Part shown: positions 40,747-49,448 of the stretch, piece after piece
Layout: the number at the start of each line of letters is the position of its first letter
Position numbering within the stretch: position 1 is the stretch's first letter
Assembly (NCBI RefSeq): GCF_017254845.1
Contig: NZ_JAFKCU010000001.1
Location: forward strand, 579,048 to 643,047
Source of the DNA: Algoriphagus pacificus
GTDB taxonomy: Bacteria; Bacteroidota; Bacteroidia; Cytophagales; Cyclobacteriaceae
Reading direction: 5' to 3'
DNA length: 64,000 bases
The notes under the pieces: model-generated
The model's database searches: none
Told to the model about the DNA's origin: nothing
What the model saw: the letters and a program-made list of their open reading frames with translations, nothing else
Made by a program: the position numbers and the translations under genes

Positions 40747-42273
40747 ATGGACAAGAAAGTACTTTTAATGATTTTGGATGGCTGGGGAATTGCCACCAAT
40801 CCATCCGTATCTGCAATTGATAAAGCTAACACGCCATTTGTAGACAGCTTGTACACCAAGTATCCGCATGCCAAGCTAGAAGCCTCCGGACTAGCAGTGG
40901 GATTGCCTGAAGGCCAAATGGGAAATTCAGAAGTTGGTCATATGAACATAGGCGCCGGCCGTGTAGTGTACCAAGATTTGGTAAAAATCAACCAAGCTGT
41001 AAAGAACGGTGATCTAAACTCCCACCCTGTATTGGTAGAAGCTTTTGCAAAAGCAAAAGCAGCGAAGAAAAAAGCACATTTCATCGGTTTGGTTTCTGAC
41101 GGTGGAGTTCATGCTCATATCAACCATTTGAAAGGACTTTGTGATGCGGCAAAGCATAATGGATTAGAAGATGTTTTTATTCATGCTTTTACAGACGGTC
41201 GCGATACTGATCCAAAGAGCGGATTAGGCTTTTTGAAAGATCTTCAGGATCATTTGACTCATTCGGCTGGCCAGATCGCTTCTGTAGTTGGAAGGTATTA
41301 TGCCATGGATAGAGATAACCGATGGGAGCGGGTCAAACTTGCCTACGATGCAATGGTGAATTCTGAAGGAGAAAAGTCCAAAGAGATTCTCGCATCGATC
41401 AAAAAATCATATGAAAATAACGTGACGGATGAATTCATCCGGCCAATAATCCACGTAGGTCCAAACGGAAAACCATTAGCTGCCATTGAAGAAGGTGATT
41501 TGGTAATCTGTTTCAACTTCAGAACAGACAGAGGTAGAGAAATCACCCAAGTTTTGACTCAAAAAGACTTCGAGGATTTCAATATGAAAAAACTAGCTGT
41601 CGATTATGTAACCTTCACTAATTATGACAGCACTTTCGAAGGTGTAAAAGTCCTTTTCGAAAAAGATAACTTAAATAATACACTTGGAGAGGTTCTTTCT
41701 AAAGCTGGTAAGAAGCAAATTCGAATCGCTGAAACAGAAAAATATCCTCATGTGACTTTCTTTTTCTCTGGAGGAAGGGAAGAGATGTTTGATGGCGAAA
41801 GCAGATTACTTTGCCCTTCTCCAAAAGTGGCAACTTATGATCTGAAGCCGGAAATGAGTGCTTTTGAAATAGCAGCCAAAATCAATCCTGAGCTAAAAAG
41901 AAAAAGCGCGGACTTTATTTGCCTCAACTTCGCAAACGCGGATATGGTAGGTCATACCGGCGTTTTTGATGCAGCGGTAAAAGCCTGCGAAGCAGTGGAT
42001 AAATGTGCAGAGAGCGTTATCAACACCGCTTTGGAAAATGGATATACTATCATCGTGATTGCAGATCATGGCAATAGTGACATGATGATCAATGAAGATG
42101 GAACTCCAAATACCGCACACACAACCAATTTGGTTCCTTTTATCATGGTGGATAATGCAGATCAACTTCCTGTAAAAGATGGAAAATTAGGTGATCTGGC
42201 ACCGACTATCTTAAAATTAATCGGAGTGGATATCCCGGCTGATATGTCCGGAGAAATTTTATTGAGTGAATGA
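40747..42273 (+). CDS. gpmI: 2,3-bisphosphoglycerate-independent phosphoglycerate mutase
   Basis: Interconverts 3- and 2-phosphoglycerate in glycolysis and gluconeogenesis, with two Mn2+ ions and a serine nucleophile. Motifs: MILDGWGIA (residues 8-16, metal Asp), GNSEVGHMNIGAGR with catalytic Ser61, HAFTDGRDTDP, and C-terminal ADHGNSDMM and TAHTTNLVPF. Length 508 is normal. Its stop overlaps the start of the next gene (ATGA), so the lipoprotein downstream is coupled to it. Confidence 0.97.
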   Translation: MDKKVLLMILDGWGIATNPSVSAIDKANTPFVDSLYTKYPHAKLEASGLAVGLPEGQMGNSEVGHMNIGAGRVVYQDLVKINQAVKNGDLNSHPVLVEAFAKAKAAKKKAHFIGLVSDGGVHAHINHLKGLCDAAKHNGLEDVFIHAFTDGRDTDPKSGLGFLKDLQDHLTHSAGQIASVVGRYYAMDRDNRWERVKLAYDAMVNSEGEKSKEILASIKKSYENNVTDEFIRPIIHVGPNGKPLAAIEEGDLVICFNFRTDRGREITQVLTQKDFEDFNMKKLAVDYVTFTNYDSTFEGVKVLFEKDNLNNTLGEVLSKAGKKQIRIAETEKYPHVTFFFSGGREEMFDGESRLLCPSPKVATYDLKPEMSAFEIAAKINPELKRKSADFICLNFANADMVGHTGVFDAAVKACEAVDKCAESVINTALENGYTIIVIADHGNSDMMINEDGTPNTAHTTNLVPFIMVDNADQLPVKDGKLGDLAPTILKLIGVDIPADMSGEILLSE

Positions 42274-42833
42274 ATTTCAAAATCAGACTAATTATTGGCA
42301 TTTTCCTGCTTGGGGTTTTCTCATGTACAGGAGGTAAAAATGATTCAGGCCAACTTGAAAAATTGCCCTATTTTGATTTGAAAGGGTACATGGAGCAGGC
42401 AATTGTCGGATTAGATTCTGCTTATGTGTCAAAAATATCTAGAATCAACGGGCAAGAAACGAGAGTAGATACTGTACTCACTCAAGAGCAGTGGAGAGAT
42501 GAATTGGATGTGTTTTTTGAAGCCGATATCAATAAAGCTTCATTGGTTTCATCCTATGACACTCAGGTTAAGAATGAATATTTGATTCACGAATTATTTC
42601 CTGACGCCAAAGCCTATGTTAAAAACATCACAGTGAGCATTATCAATGATAAAGTTCATCTGATCACAATAAAAATGGCAAAGGAGAATACCTTTTACAC
42701 TTCCTATACCAATGCTGAGCTTTATATTTCAAATGTCACTCAAAAAATAGATCATTATTCGATAGAAACCACCCAAAAAATCTGGTTTCTAAAACCCAAT
42801 AATATCAAAATAATGGGTGCTTTAAGGTTTTAA
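42270..42833 (+). CDS. lipoprotein, unknown function
   Basis: A 187-residue lipoprotein with a signal peptide and lipobox GVFSC (Cys19), followed by a soluble alpha/beta domain. Late strands such as KVHLITIKMAKENTFYTSY and YSIETTQKIWFLKPNNIKI suggest a beta-sheet body. No family recognised. Its ATG overlaps the gpmI stop by four bases, so it is made from the same mRNA, and a bidirectional terminator follows directly. Confidence 0.75.
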   Translation: MNFKIRLIIGIFLLGVFSCTGGKNDSGQLEKLPYFDLKGYMEQAIVGLDSAYVSKISRINGQETRVDTVLTQEQWRDELDVFFEADINKASLVSSYDTQVKNEYLIHELFPDAKAYVKNITVSIINDKVHLITIKMAKENTFYTSYTNAELYISNVTQKIDHYSIETTQKIWFLKPNNIKIMGALRF

Positions 42834-42834
42834 A

Positions 42835-42869
42835 AAAAAAGGCTCTGGGATTATCCAGAGCCTTTTTTT
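42835..42869. terminator. bidirectional intrinsic terminator
   Basis: GGCTCTGG / CCAGAGCC stem around GATTAT, extended by a flanking A-run and T-run (42835-42869). It lies between the convergent lipoprotein and amidase genes and overlaps the amidase stop codon. Confidence 0.88.
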
Positions 42870-44547
42870 ATTTATTAAACATCGGAGGTCTTTTTGCCTG
42901 CCAATCTGAATTTTTCTGGATAAAATCCCCTAGCATCACCAGCTTTTCTTCCTCAAACAAGTTCGCTAGCAAAGTAATTGAAGTTGGATTTCCCTGTTCT
43001 GTAAAACCATTTGGTAAGCATAAAGCTGGATGGCCCGTCAAATTGGTAATCCTTAATTGCGGTCCAGCAAAAGAAGGGGTTACAATCACGTCGTATTCCT
43101 TCATCAACTCATGCATTTCCTGAATCAACACTGTTCTTTGTCTACTGAGCTGGACGTATTCCACAGCAGGAATAAATCGTGCCGCTCTAAATGAATTTGG
43201 CCAGGCACCTTTATTCTGAGCCACCAATTGATCATCCCATCCATAGCGTGTCAATTCATCAAAAGCTGCTGCTCCCTCCACCATCAGCATCATAACGATT
43301 GGGCCAGCCTCAATTGAAGTTTTTAACTCTAAAGGATGTAATTCAATCCCTTGATTTTTAAGCAAATCTAAAACAGCCAGATCATTGGGACTCACTCTTT
43401 CCCCTTCAAAATAAGGTTTGAAATAACCGACTTTTAGATCTTTTACTGATTTTTTAGCATCATAGTTAAAAGCTGCTGCAATCGTACTGGCATCATAAAC
43501 ATCTGGTCCATTGAGGATAGATAAAATGATTCCATCGTCTAAAGCAGATCTGGAAATAGGTCCGATTTTATCCATCGACCAACTCAATGCCATGGCTCCA
43601 TTTTTACTGACTCTTCCATAAGTAGGTCTCAAGCCTGTCACACCATTTCTTGTAGAAGGGGATACTATTGAACCCAATGTCTCTGTACCAATCGCGAAAG
43701 GAACTAAACCTGCACTTACTGCGGATGCTGAGCCAGCTGAAGATCCACTACTTCCTTGATTTAGATTCCATGGATTTTTCGTTTTCCCTCCGTACCATAC
43801 ATCACCCATTGCTAAAGCACCTAGTGTGAATTTTCCGACCAAAACACCACCAGCATCATTCAATTTTGTGACAACGGTAGCAGTCTTTTCGATCACTTGA
43901 TCTTTGTAAGGCATAGCGCCCCAAGTGGTTTTTGTTCCTTCCACTGCCAATAAATCCTTGACCCCATAAGGAATGCCATGAAGTGGCCCTCTGTATTTGC
44001 CATTTGCAAGCTCTGCGTCCATAGCGCGCGCTTTTTCCAAAGCAGAATCTTCCATCAAAGTGATCAAACATTGAAGCGTATCGGAATAAGTTTTGATCCT
44101 ATCCAGATAAATTTTTGTCAGGCGTTCACTGGATATTTTCTTGGATTTTATCAGCACTGCCAATTCATGAACGGGTAAATAAGCAATATCAGCTTCTTTT
44201 TCTGGCAAGTTGACCGAAGCAGGAAGTCCCCAATCGATTGCCTTTTGATCCGTACTAGGAGCAAAACCCGTCGGTAGTGGATTGAAAACCAAAGCCGGTG
44301 AGACAGAGTTATCTAATTCAACCTTTCGAAGGCTCTCAAAATTTGAAAGTTGATTTTGAAGATTACCGATCATGCTATCTTTCTCGGCAGGGGTAAAATT
44401 GATTCCAATCAATTCAGAGGCACCATCAATGGCAACCGGAGTGATTTCACCCACCCGTTTACCGAGTGTAAAACCTACCGCCAGGCAAGCACATGCTCCA
44501 AGTAATACCAGAAAACCACGTGTACTCATTCGATTATTAAGTTTCAT
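42868..44547 (-). CDS. membrane-anchored amidase (amidase signature family)
   Basis: A 559-residue amidase signature enzyme, hydrolysing an amide bond of unknown substrate. N-terminal hydrophobic segment (about residues 11-29) would anchor it with the enzyme outside. The Ser-Ser-Lys triad region is visible: GPLHGIPYGVKDLLAVEG with the lysine, NQGSSGSSAGSASAVSAG, and GTETLGSIVSPST with the nucleophile serine. I take the ATG at 44547; the open frame runs 36 codons further but through a leader (MHRKYRKWG...) that would precede the anchor with no sense. Confidence 0.88.
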   Translation of the reverse strand: MKLNNRMSTRGFLVLLGACACLAVGFTLGKRVGEITPVAIDGASELIGINFTPAEKDSMIGNLQNQLSNFESLRKVELDNSVSPALVFNPLPTGFAPSTDQKAIDWGLPASVNLPEKEADIAYLPVHELAVLIKSKKISSERLTKIYLDRIKTYSDTLQCLITLMEDSALEKARAMDAELANGKYRGPLHGIPYGVKDLLAVEGTKTTWGAMPYKDQVIEKTATVVTKLNDAGGVLVGKFTLGALAMGDVWYGGKTKNPWNLNQGSSGSSAGSASAVSAGLVPFAIGTETLGSIVSPSTRNGVTGLRPTYGRVSKNGAMALSWSMDKIGPISRSALDDGIILSILNGPDVYDASTIAAAFNYDAKKSVKDLKVGYFKPYFEGERVSPNDLAVLDLLKNQGIELHPLELKTSIEAGPIVMMLMVEGAAAFDELTRYGWDDQLVAQNKGAWPNSFRAARFIPAVEYVQLSRQRTVLIQEMHELMKEYDVIVTPSFAGPQLRITNLTGHPALCLPNGFTEQGNPTSITLLANLFEEEKLVMLGDFIQKNSDWQAKRPPMFNK

Positions 44548-44616
44548 TGGATAGTTTTGTAGAGAAAAGAATAAGGGATCAAGATCTTTAATAAACCAAA
44601 ATAAACAAAACCACTC

Positions 44617-45057
44617 ATGGATGAGCAAACCCCATTTCCGGTATTTCCGATGCATTTTAGAGGAATACTTTTACTTGCAGGAATGTATACCATTGCTTGG
44701 TCTGCCTTTTTTAAGTGGTTTGGTCCGGCCTTGATCAACTGGCTAGCAATCGAAAATGTTTCGCTTGAGAATTTACCAAGCTCCTATTACGGTACCTTTG
44801 GGATTTTGGTAGGCCTGATCATTTTTGTAAGTGCTTTTTATCCTGTAAGCTGGGTGTACATGATTATAGCTGGAATTACCGGCAAAATCATTCTAGCTAT
44901 CTGGTTTACATTAGGTTTTTTGCCTGAAATTGGATGGAATAAAAGAAGCGGTTTTCATTTGATCGTCAATGAAATTATTTGGCTAATACCTTTGATAATC
45001 ATATTTTTAAGAGGCCTTCAAGTGAAAAATTACCTTGAGACCGAAAGCCCAAAATAA
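44617..45057 (+). CDS. four-helix membrane protein, unknown function
   Basis: A 146-residue protein with four hydrophobic segments (about residues 16-34, 60-80, 82-102 and 115-130) and no recognised motif. Starts with a soluble MDEQTPFPVFP leader. Divergent from the amidase over about 70 bases and followed by the CsgG-like gene after 67 bases. Probably an inner-membrane protein; the role is unknown. Confidence 0.7.
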   Translation: MDEQTPFPVFPMHFRGILLLAGMYTIAWSAFFKWFGPALINWLAIENVSLENLPSSYYGTFGILVGLIIFVSAFYPVSWVYMIIAGITGKIILAIWFTLGFLPEIGWNKRSGFHLIVNEIIWLIPLIIIFLRGLQVKNYLETESPK

Positions 45058-45124
45058 ATTTTCTATTTCGTTTACTCTTTAATAATAGTTTGATTTTATT
45101 CTTTTGATCAAAAACAATCTTGAA

Positions 45125-45952
45125 ATGAAAAGATATACTAACATCTCTCTGCTTTTATTCTTCTTTATGTTGATGTTTTCTGCTGCAATTGCCCAAGAGG
45201 AGCAATATGATAAAGTAGTGAAAATCAACGGGGAAGAAATGTTAGGAAAAGTGACTGAAATCAATGATGATGCGATCAAGTTTATTTACAAAGGTGAATC
45301 ACTTTCCTACACTGTCAAAAAAACCGAGATCAATAAGATTCAGTTTGCAAGTGGTCGAGTGCAGTTTTTCACTGCCGCTCCAAATGCTCCTGAAGAAACA
45401 ACCGCGGCATCCAAACCAGATAATTCAGTTCAATCGCATCATAATATAGTAGCGGTTTTACCTTTTGATTATATGAATTCGGGAGGGACCAGGGATGAGA
45501 AAATGGGATTGAAAGTCCAGTCTGATTGCTATACGTTTTTAAGAAAAAAAGCGGCTTTGTTCAATATTCAAGACCCGATGACTACGAATGCCATTTTGGT
45601 AAAAAACAACTTGTCTCTGGATAACTTTGTTGGATTGACACCTCAGGAAATGGCCAATCTCTTAGGAGTTGAATATGTTGTCTATGGAACCGTAGTGATC
45701 ACGCAGACGAGCGTAACTAGTACTAGCTCAAATTCATACAGCAGCAAAAGCAACGGAAATCGATACAACAGTACGAATTTTGGTTCCAGTTCCTCCACTG
45801 CCAATTTCAACACTAACGTGGATCTAAAAATCTATAATGATCATGGACAAAATGTCTATGCCGATACGCATGATAGTTTTTGGCCAAGTGAAAATGCTTA
45901 CGAAATCACACTTCAGTATCTTATCAAACGAACTCCACTTTACTCAAAGTAA
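45125..45952 (+). CDS. exported protein with a CsgG/FlgO-like domain
   Basis: A 275-residue exported protein with a signal peptide (about residues 1-23, ending AIAQ). An N-terminal part (QYDKVVKINGEEMLGKVTEI...) resembles small beta domains seen in Bacteroidota surface proteins. A central domain (about 112-225) carries IVAVLPFDYMNSGG and LLGVEYVVYGTVVI, reminiscent of CsgG/TolB-N/FlgO folds. A Ser/Asn-rich low-complexity loop (about 200-230) lies within it. The start is ATG at 45125; a TTG 21 bases earlier is excluded because the signal peptide begins at the ATG. No curli or flagellar genes are near. Confidence 0.75.
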   Translation: MKRYTNISLLLFFFMLMFSAAIAQEEQYDKVVKINGEEMLGKVTEINDDAIKFIYKGESLSYTVKKTEINKIQFASGRVQFFTAAPNAPEETTAASKPDNSVQSHHNIVAVLPFDYMNSGGTRDEKMGLKVQSDCYTFLRKKAALFNIQDPMTTNAILVKNNLSLDNFVGLTPQEMANLLGVEYVVYGTVVITQTSVTSTSSNSYSSKSNGNRYNSTNFGSSSSTANFNTNVDLKIYNDHGQNVYADTHDSFWPSENAYEITLQYLIKRTPLYSK

Positions 45953-45977
45953 TCAGAGTTTAAAATTGAGAACATAA

Positions 45978-46001
45978 AAAAAGCCCCAAATGGGGCTTTT
46001 T
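45978..46001. terminator. bidirectional intrinsic terminator
   Basis: Perfect ten-base stem AAAAAGCCCC / GGGGCTTTTT with an AAAT loop, between the convergent CsgG-like gene and the small coiled-coil gene. Confidence 0.9.
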
Positions 46002-46023
46002 CAGTTTTTTTCCTTTTGACTGA

Positions 46024-46338
46024 TTAGGTCAACAAGATCAATAACAATAAGATAATGATAATAGCACCTACTGAAATGTAAACACCGTTACCAGCAGCTT
46101 TTGCTTCTACTCTCATATCTTTCAGCTCATTTCGAACTTCCTTTTTCTCTTCTTTAGTCATAGATTTGAAATCCATCGCTTTGATTTCATCCAATCTAGC
46201 CTGCATCTCTGCCGCTCTTTGTTTCTGAGCTTCTGTCAATTCTGTTTTTTCCTTCTTCGTGTCGTTATCGTTACTTGGAGCCGCCTGAACAAACTGTACA
46301 GAAAGGAATAATGCAAAAATCGCTAATAGCTTTTTCAT
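46024..46338 (-). CDS. small exported coiled-coil protein with C-terminal membrane helix
   Basis: A 104-residue protein in three parts: signal peptide (about 1-19, ending VQAAP), a highly charged coiled-coil (about 30-78, Lys/Glu/Met-rich with MTKEEKKEVRNELKDMR), and a C-terminal hydrophobic helix (about 86-103, ending AIIIILLLLILLT). I recognise this as a recurring small type in Bacteroidota but know of no function. Ends at a shared terminator; its ATG faces polA across about 160 bases. Confidence 0.75.
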   Translation of the reverse strand: MKKLLAIFALFLSVQFVQAAPSNDNDTKKEKTELTEAQKQRAAEMQARLDEIKAMDFKSMTKEEKKEVRNELKDMRVEAKAAGNGVYISVGAIIIILLLLILLT

Positions 46339-46438
46339 AAAGTAAATTGTTTAAGGTTAGGTATTCACGTATTCAATAAGGTCGCCAATTTATGTCTTAA
46401 GTGAAACTACAATTAAAATTTTGAGCTTTTTCAACGGC

Positions 46439-46446
46439 TATTTTTG
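46439..46446 (+). promoter_or_regulatory. candidate -7 promoter element of polA
   Basis: TATTTTTG exactly matches TAnnTTTG, with a TTTG 15 bases upstream (46420-46423), slightly short for the usual -33 spacing. It would give a leader of about 45 bases before polA. Confidence 0.4.
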
Positions 46447-46497
46447 TAACTTACAAAGTCTAAACTCAAGTTTAATCCCTCTCAAAATAATTCAATA

Positions 46498-49323
46498 ATG
46501 CCCCAAAAACAAGCGAATAAGCTATTTTTACTAGATGCCATGGCTCTGATATACAGGGCACATTTTGCTTTTAGCAAGAACCCAAGAATAAATTCAAAAG
46601 GTTTAAATACAGGGGTCATGTTGGGCTTTACCAACACACTTCTAGAGGTATTAGATAAGGAAAAACCTACCCACATTGGGGTGGCTTTTGATACTCATGC
46701 CCCAACTTTTCGACATGAGCAATTTGAAGCCTACAAAGCAAACAGACAAGAACAGCCTGAAGATATCGGCACTGCAATTCCTTGGGTGAAGGAAATCGTC
46801 AAGGCTTTTAACATCCCGATTCTTGAGTTGGACGGATTTGAAGCGGATGATATCATCGGCACTTTAGCCAAGCAGGCAGAAGCTGAACACTTCACTGTTT
46901 ACATGATGACGCCAGACAAAGATTACGGGCAACTGGTTGATGAGCATATTTTTCTTTACAAACCTGCTTTCATGGGCAATGGTGTCGAAGTAATGGGGCC
47001 GAAGCAAATCTGCGAAAAATGGGACATTGAGCATGTCGGGCAAGTCATAGATATTTTGGGACTGATGGGTGATGCGGTTGATAACATTCCTGGAATCCCA
47101 GGAATTGGTCAGAAAACGGCTGTAAAACTTTTGAAACAGTATGGAACTGTGGAGGAACTGATAAAGAACACCGCTGATCTAAAAGGGAAGCAAAAAGAAA
47201 ATGTTGAGAATTTTGCAGAGCAGGGACTTTTATCCAAACAATTAGCCACCATCAAAATTGATGTTCCGGTAGCTTTCGAAGAAAGTGACCTTCGCTATGA
47301 TGGTTTTGATGAGGAAAAACTCAAAATGCTATTTTCGGAGCTGGAATTCCGGACTTTGGCAAGCAGAATTTTCAAAGACGGCAGTAGTAAAAAAGCCTCC
47401 ATTTCGAAAAATGACCAGTTGGGCTTATTTGGAGATGCTCCAGCAGCTAGCCAAAAACCAAGTTTTGAATTTGAAGAAGAATCTGTCAATCCAGAGATCC
47501 TTCCAGAGTCTAAAACAATCCAAACAACCGCACATCAATACCATAAAATAAAAGGAGAAGATGCCATTTCGGAATTGGTCTCTTATTTACTCTTACAAAA
47601 AGAACTCTGCTTTGATACTGAAACCACTTCGATCAATGCCATGGAGGCAGAATTGGTGGGTTTATCTTTTTCCTATCTCAGTGGAGAAGCTTATTACATT
47701 CCTTGTTCTGAAAACAGGGAGGAGACACTTCAGATTTTGGAATTATTGAAGCCTGTTTTCGAAAATGAAGGCATTCTGAAAATCGGGCAAAACATCAAAT
47801 ATGATCTGCTGATCCTAAAAAATTATGACATTGAAGTAAAAGGCGCTTTGTACGACACCATGCTCGCGCATTACCTTATCGAGCCGGAAGGGAAACATTC
47901 CATGGATTGGCTTTCTGAGCATTATTTGAATTACAAGCCTGTTTCGATTACTGAATTGATCGGTAAAAAGGGAAAGAATCAGGGAAATATGCGTGATGTG
48001 GATGAGGATGAAGTAACTGAATATGCTGCCGAAGACGCCGATATTACGCTACAATTGAAGGAAAAACTGGATCCTCTTTTGAAGCAAAGCGAACTGGAAA
48101 AACTCTTTTATGAAGTAGAAAATCCTTTGATCAATGTCCTTACCGAAATGGAGTTTGAAGGAGTAAGAATCGACACGGAAAGCCTGGCAGAAATGTCGAT
48201 ACTACTGGAGAAAGAAAGTAAGGAAATCGAGAATAAAGTTTACGAACTCGCAGGTGTCAGATTTAATCTAGCCTCACCAAAACAATTGGGTGATGTGCTA
48301 TTTGAAAAATTAAAACTGGATCCAAAGGCCAAAAAGACCAAAACTGGCCAATATGCGACAGGAGAAGAAATCTTAAGCAAATTAGCAAATGAGCATGAGA
48401 TAGCCCAGGCTATTTTGGATTTCAGACAAATGGTCAAATTGAAGTCGACTTATGTGGATGCTTTGCCCACGATGATCAATTCTAAAACCGGAAAAATCCA
48501 TACCACTTATAATCAATTTGTAGCTGCAACTGGTCGTCTTTCCTCTATCAATCCCAATCTGCAGAATATTCCAATCCGGACAGAAAGAGGAAGGGAAATC
48601 AGAAAAGCATTTGTTCCAAGGGATGAAAATCATGTGTTGCTTGCGGCAGATTATTCACAGATTGAATTGCGCATCATGGCAGCTTTCTCTGGGGATGAGT
48701 CGATGATTGAAGCTTTTAAAAACGGAAGAGATATTCACGCAACTACTGCTGCCAAAATTTTTCAGGTTCCTTTGGATGAAGTGACTTCTGATATGAGGAG
48801 AAAAGCCAAAACAGCCAATTTCGGGATCATTTATGGTATCTCAGCTTTCGGCCTTTCTCAGCGACTTGCTATCCCAAGAACCGAGGCAAAGGAAATTATT
48901 GATGCCTATTTCAAAGAATTCCCAGCGGTCAAAGAATACATGGACGGAGCCATTGAGAAAGCCAGAAAAGATGAGTTTGTAGAAACCATTTTGGGTCGTC
49001 GCAGGTATCTCCGTGATATAAACAGTAGAAATGCTACAATGCGTGGTTTTGCAGAGCGAAATGCCATCAATGCCCCAATCCAAGGTTCGGCTGCTGACCT
49101 GATCAAAGTAGCTATGATCCATGTCCATGAATGGATGAAAAAGGAAAAACTGAAATCAAAAATGATCCTTCAGGTACATGATGAATTGGTTTTTGATGCT
49201 CACAAAGATGAAGTCGAAATCCTGAAAGCCAATATTCCAGGCCTAATGTCAAATGCCATCAAATTGGCTGTTCCAGTGGAAGTAGAAGTGGGCACAGGAA
49301 ACGATTGGTTGCAGGCACACTAG
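46498..49323 (+). CDS. polA: DNA polymerase I
   Basis: Full three-domain Pol I for Okazaki-fragment processing and repair. 5'-3' exonuclease (about residues 1-300, with VAFDTHAPTFRHEQFEAYKA, and metal Asp in DGFEADDIIGTLA). Active-looking 3'-5' exonuclease (about 355-545): CFDTETTSIN keeps D-x-E, KIGQNIKYDLLILK and YAAEDADITL the other acids. Polymerase (about 560-941): DYSQIELRIMA (motif A), RRKAKTANFGIIYGI (motif B), QVHDELVFD (motif C). 941 residues is normal. Many bacteria have lost proofreading residues in Pol I; here they are kept. Confidence 0.97.
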   Translation: MPQKQANKLFLLDAMALIYRAHFAFSKNPRINSKGLNTGVMLGFTNTLLEVLDKEKPTHIGVAFDTHAPTFRHEQFEAYKANRQEQPEDIGTAIPWVKEIVKAFNIPILELDGFEADDIIGTLAKQAEAEHFTVYMMTPDKDYGQLVDEHIFLYKPAFMGNGVEVMGPKQICEKWDIEHVGQVIDILGLMGDAVDNIPGIPGIGQKTAVKLLKQYGTVEELIKNTADLKGKQKENVENFAEQGLLSKQLATIKIDVPVAFEESDLRYDGFDEEKLKMLFSELEFRTLASRIFKDGSSKKASISKNDQLGLFGDAPAASQKPSFEFEEESVNPEILPESKTIQTTAHQYHKIKGEDAISELVSYLLLQKELCFDTETTSINAMEAELVGLSFSYLSGEAYYIPCSENREETLQILELLKPVFENEGILKIGQNIKYDLLILKNYDIEVKGALYDTMLAHYLIEPEGKHSMDWLSEHYLNYKPVSITELIGKKGKNQGNMRDVDEDEVTEYAAEDADITLQLKEKLDPLLKQSELEKLFYEVENPLINVLTEMEFEGVRIDTESLAEMSILLEKESKEIENKVYELAGVRFNLASPKQLGDVLFEKLKLDPKAKKTKTGQYATGEEILSKLANEHEIAQAILDFRQMVKLKSTYVDALPTMINSKTGKIHTTYNQFVAATGRLSSINPNLQNIPIRTERGREIRKAFVPRDENHVLLAADYSQIELRIMAAFSGDESMIEAFKNGRDIHATTAAKIFQVPLDEVTSDMRRKAKTANFGIIYGISAFGLSQRLAIPRTEAKEIIDAYFKEFPAVKEYMDGAIEKARKDEFVETILGRRRYLRDINSRNATMRGFAERNAINAPIQGSAADLIKVAMIHVHEWMKKEKLKSKMILQVHDELVFDAHKDEVEILKANIPGLMSNAIKLAVPVEVEVGTGNDWLQAH

Positions 49324-49332
49324 AAGATTTTA

Positions 49333-49356
49333 GATTTATGATGTCGGATTTATGAT
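49333..49356. repeat. short direct repeat between polA and radA
   Basis: GATTTATGAT occurs twice (49333-49342 and 49347-49356), 14 bases apart, in the 125-base gap. Such ATTTATGA runs are common between genes in related genomes (recollection, not searched). No hairpin or T-run terminator is evident here. Confidence 0.5.
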
Positions 49357-49448
49357 TTGATAATTCCGCTTTTCATCCAAAAAAATCATTTCGTTCAAGC
49401 CAAAATCAAAAAATCTATTAAATCGTATTTCGTAATTCTTACTTCCAA

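Noticed and set aside
44548-44655. Longer amidase start with a 36-residue leader
   Set aside because: The leader precedes the membrane anchor without a signal or conserved motif, and a proper ATG lies just before the anchor.
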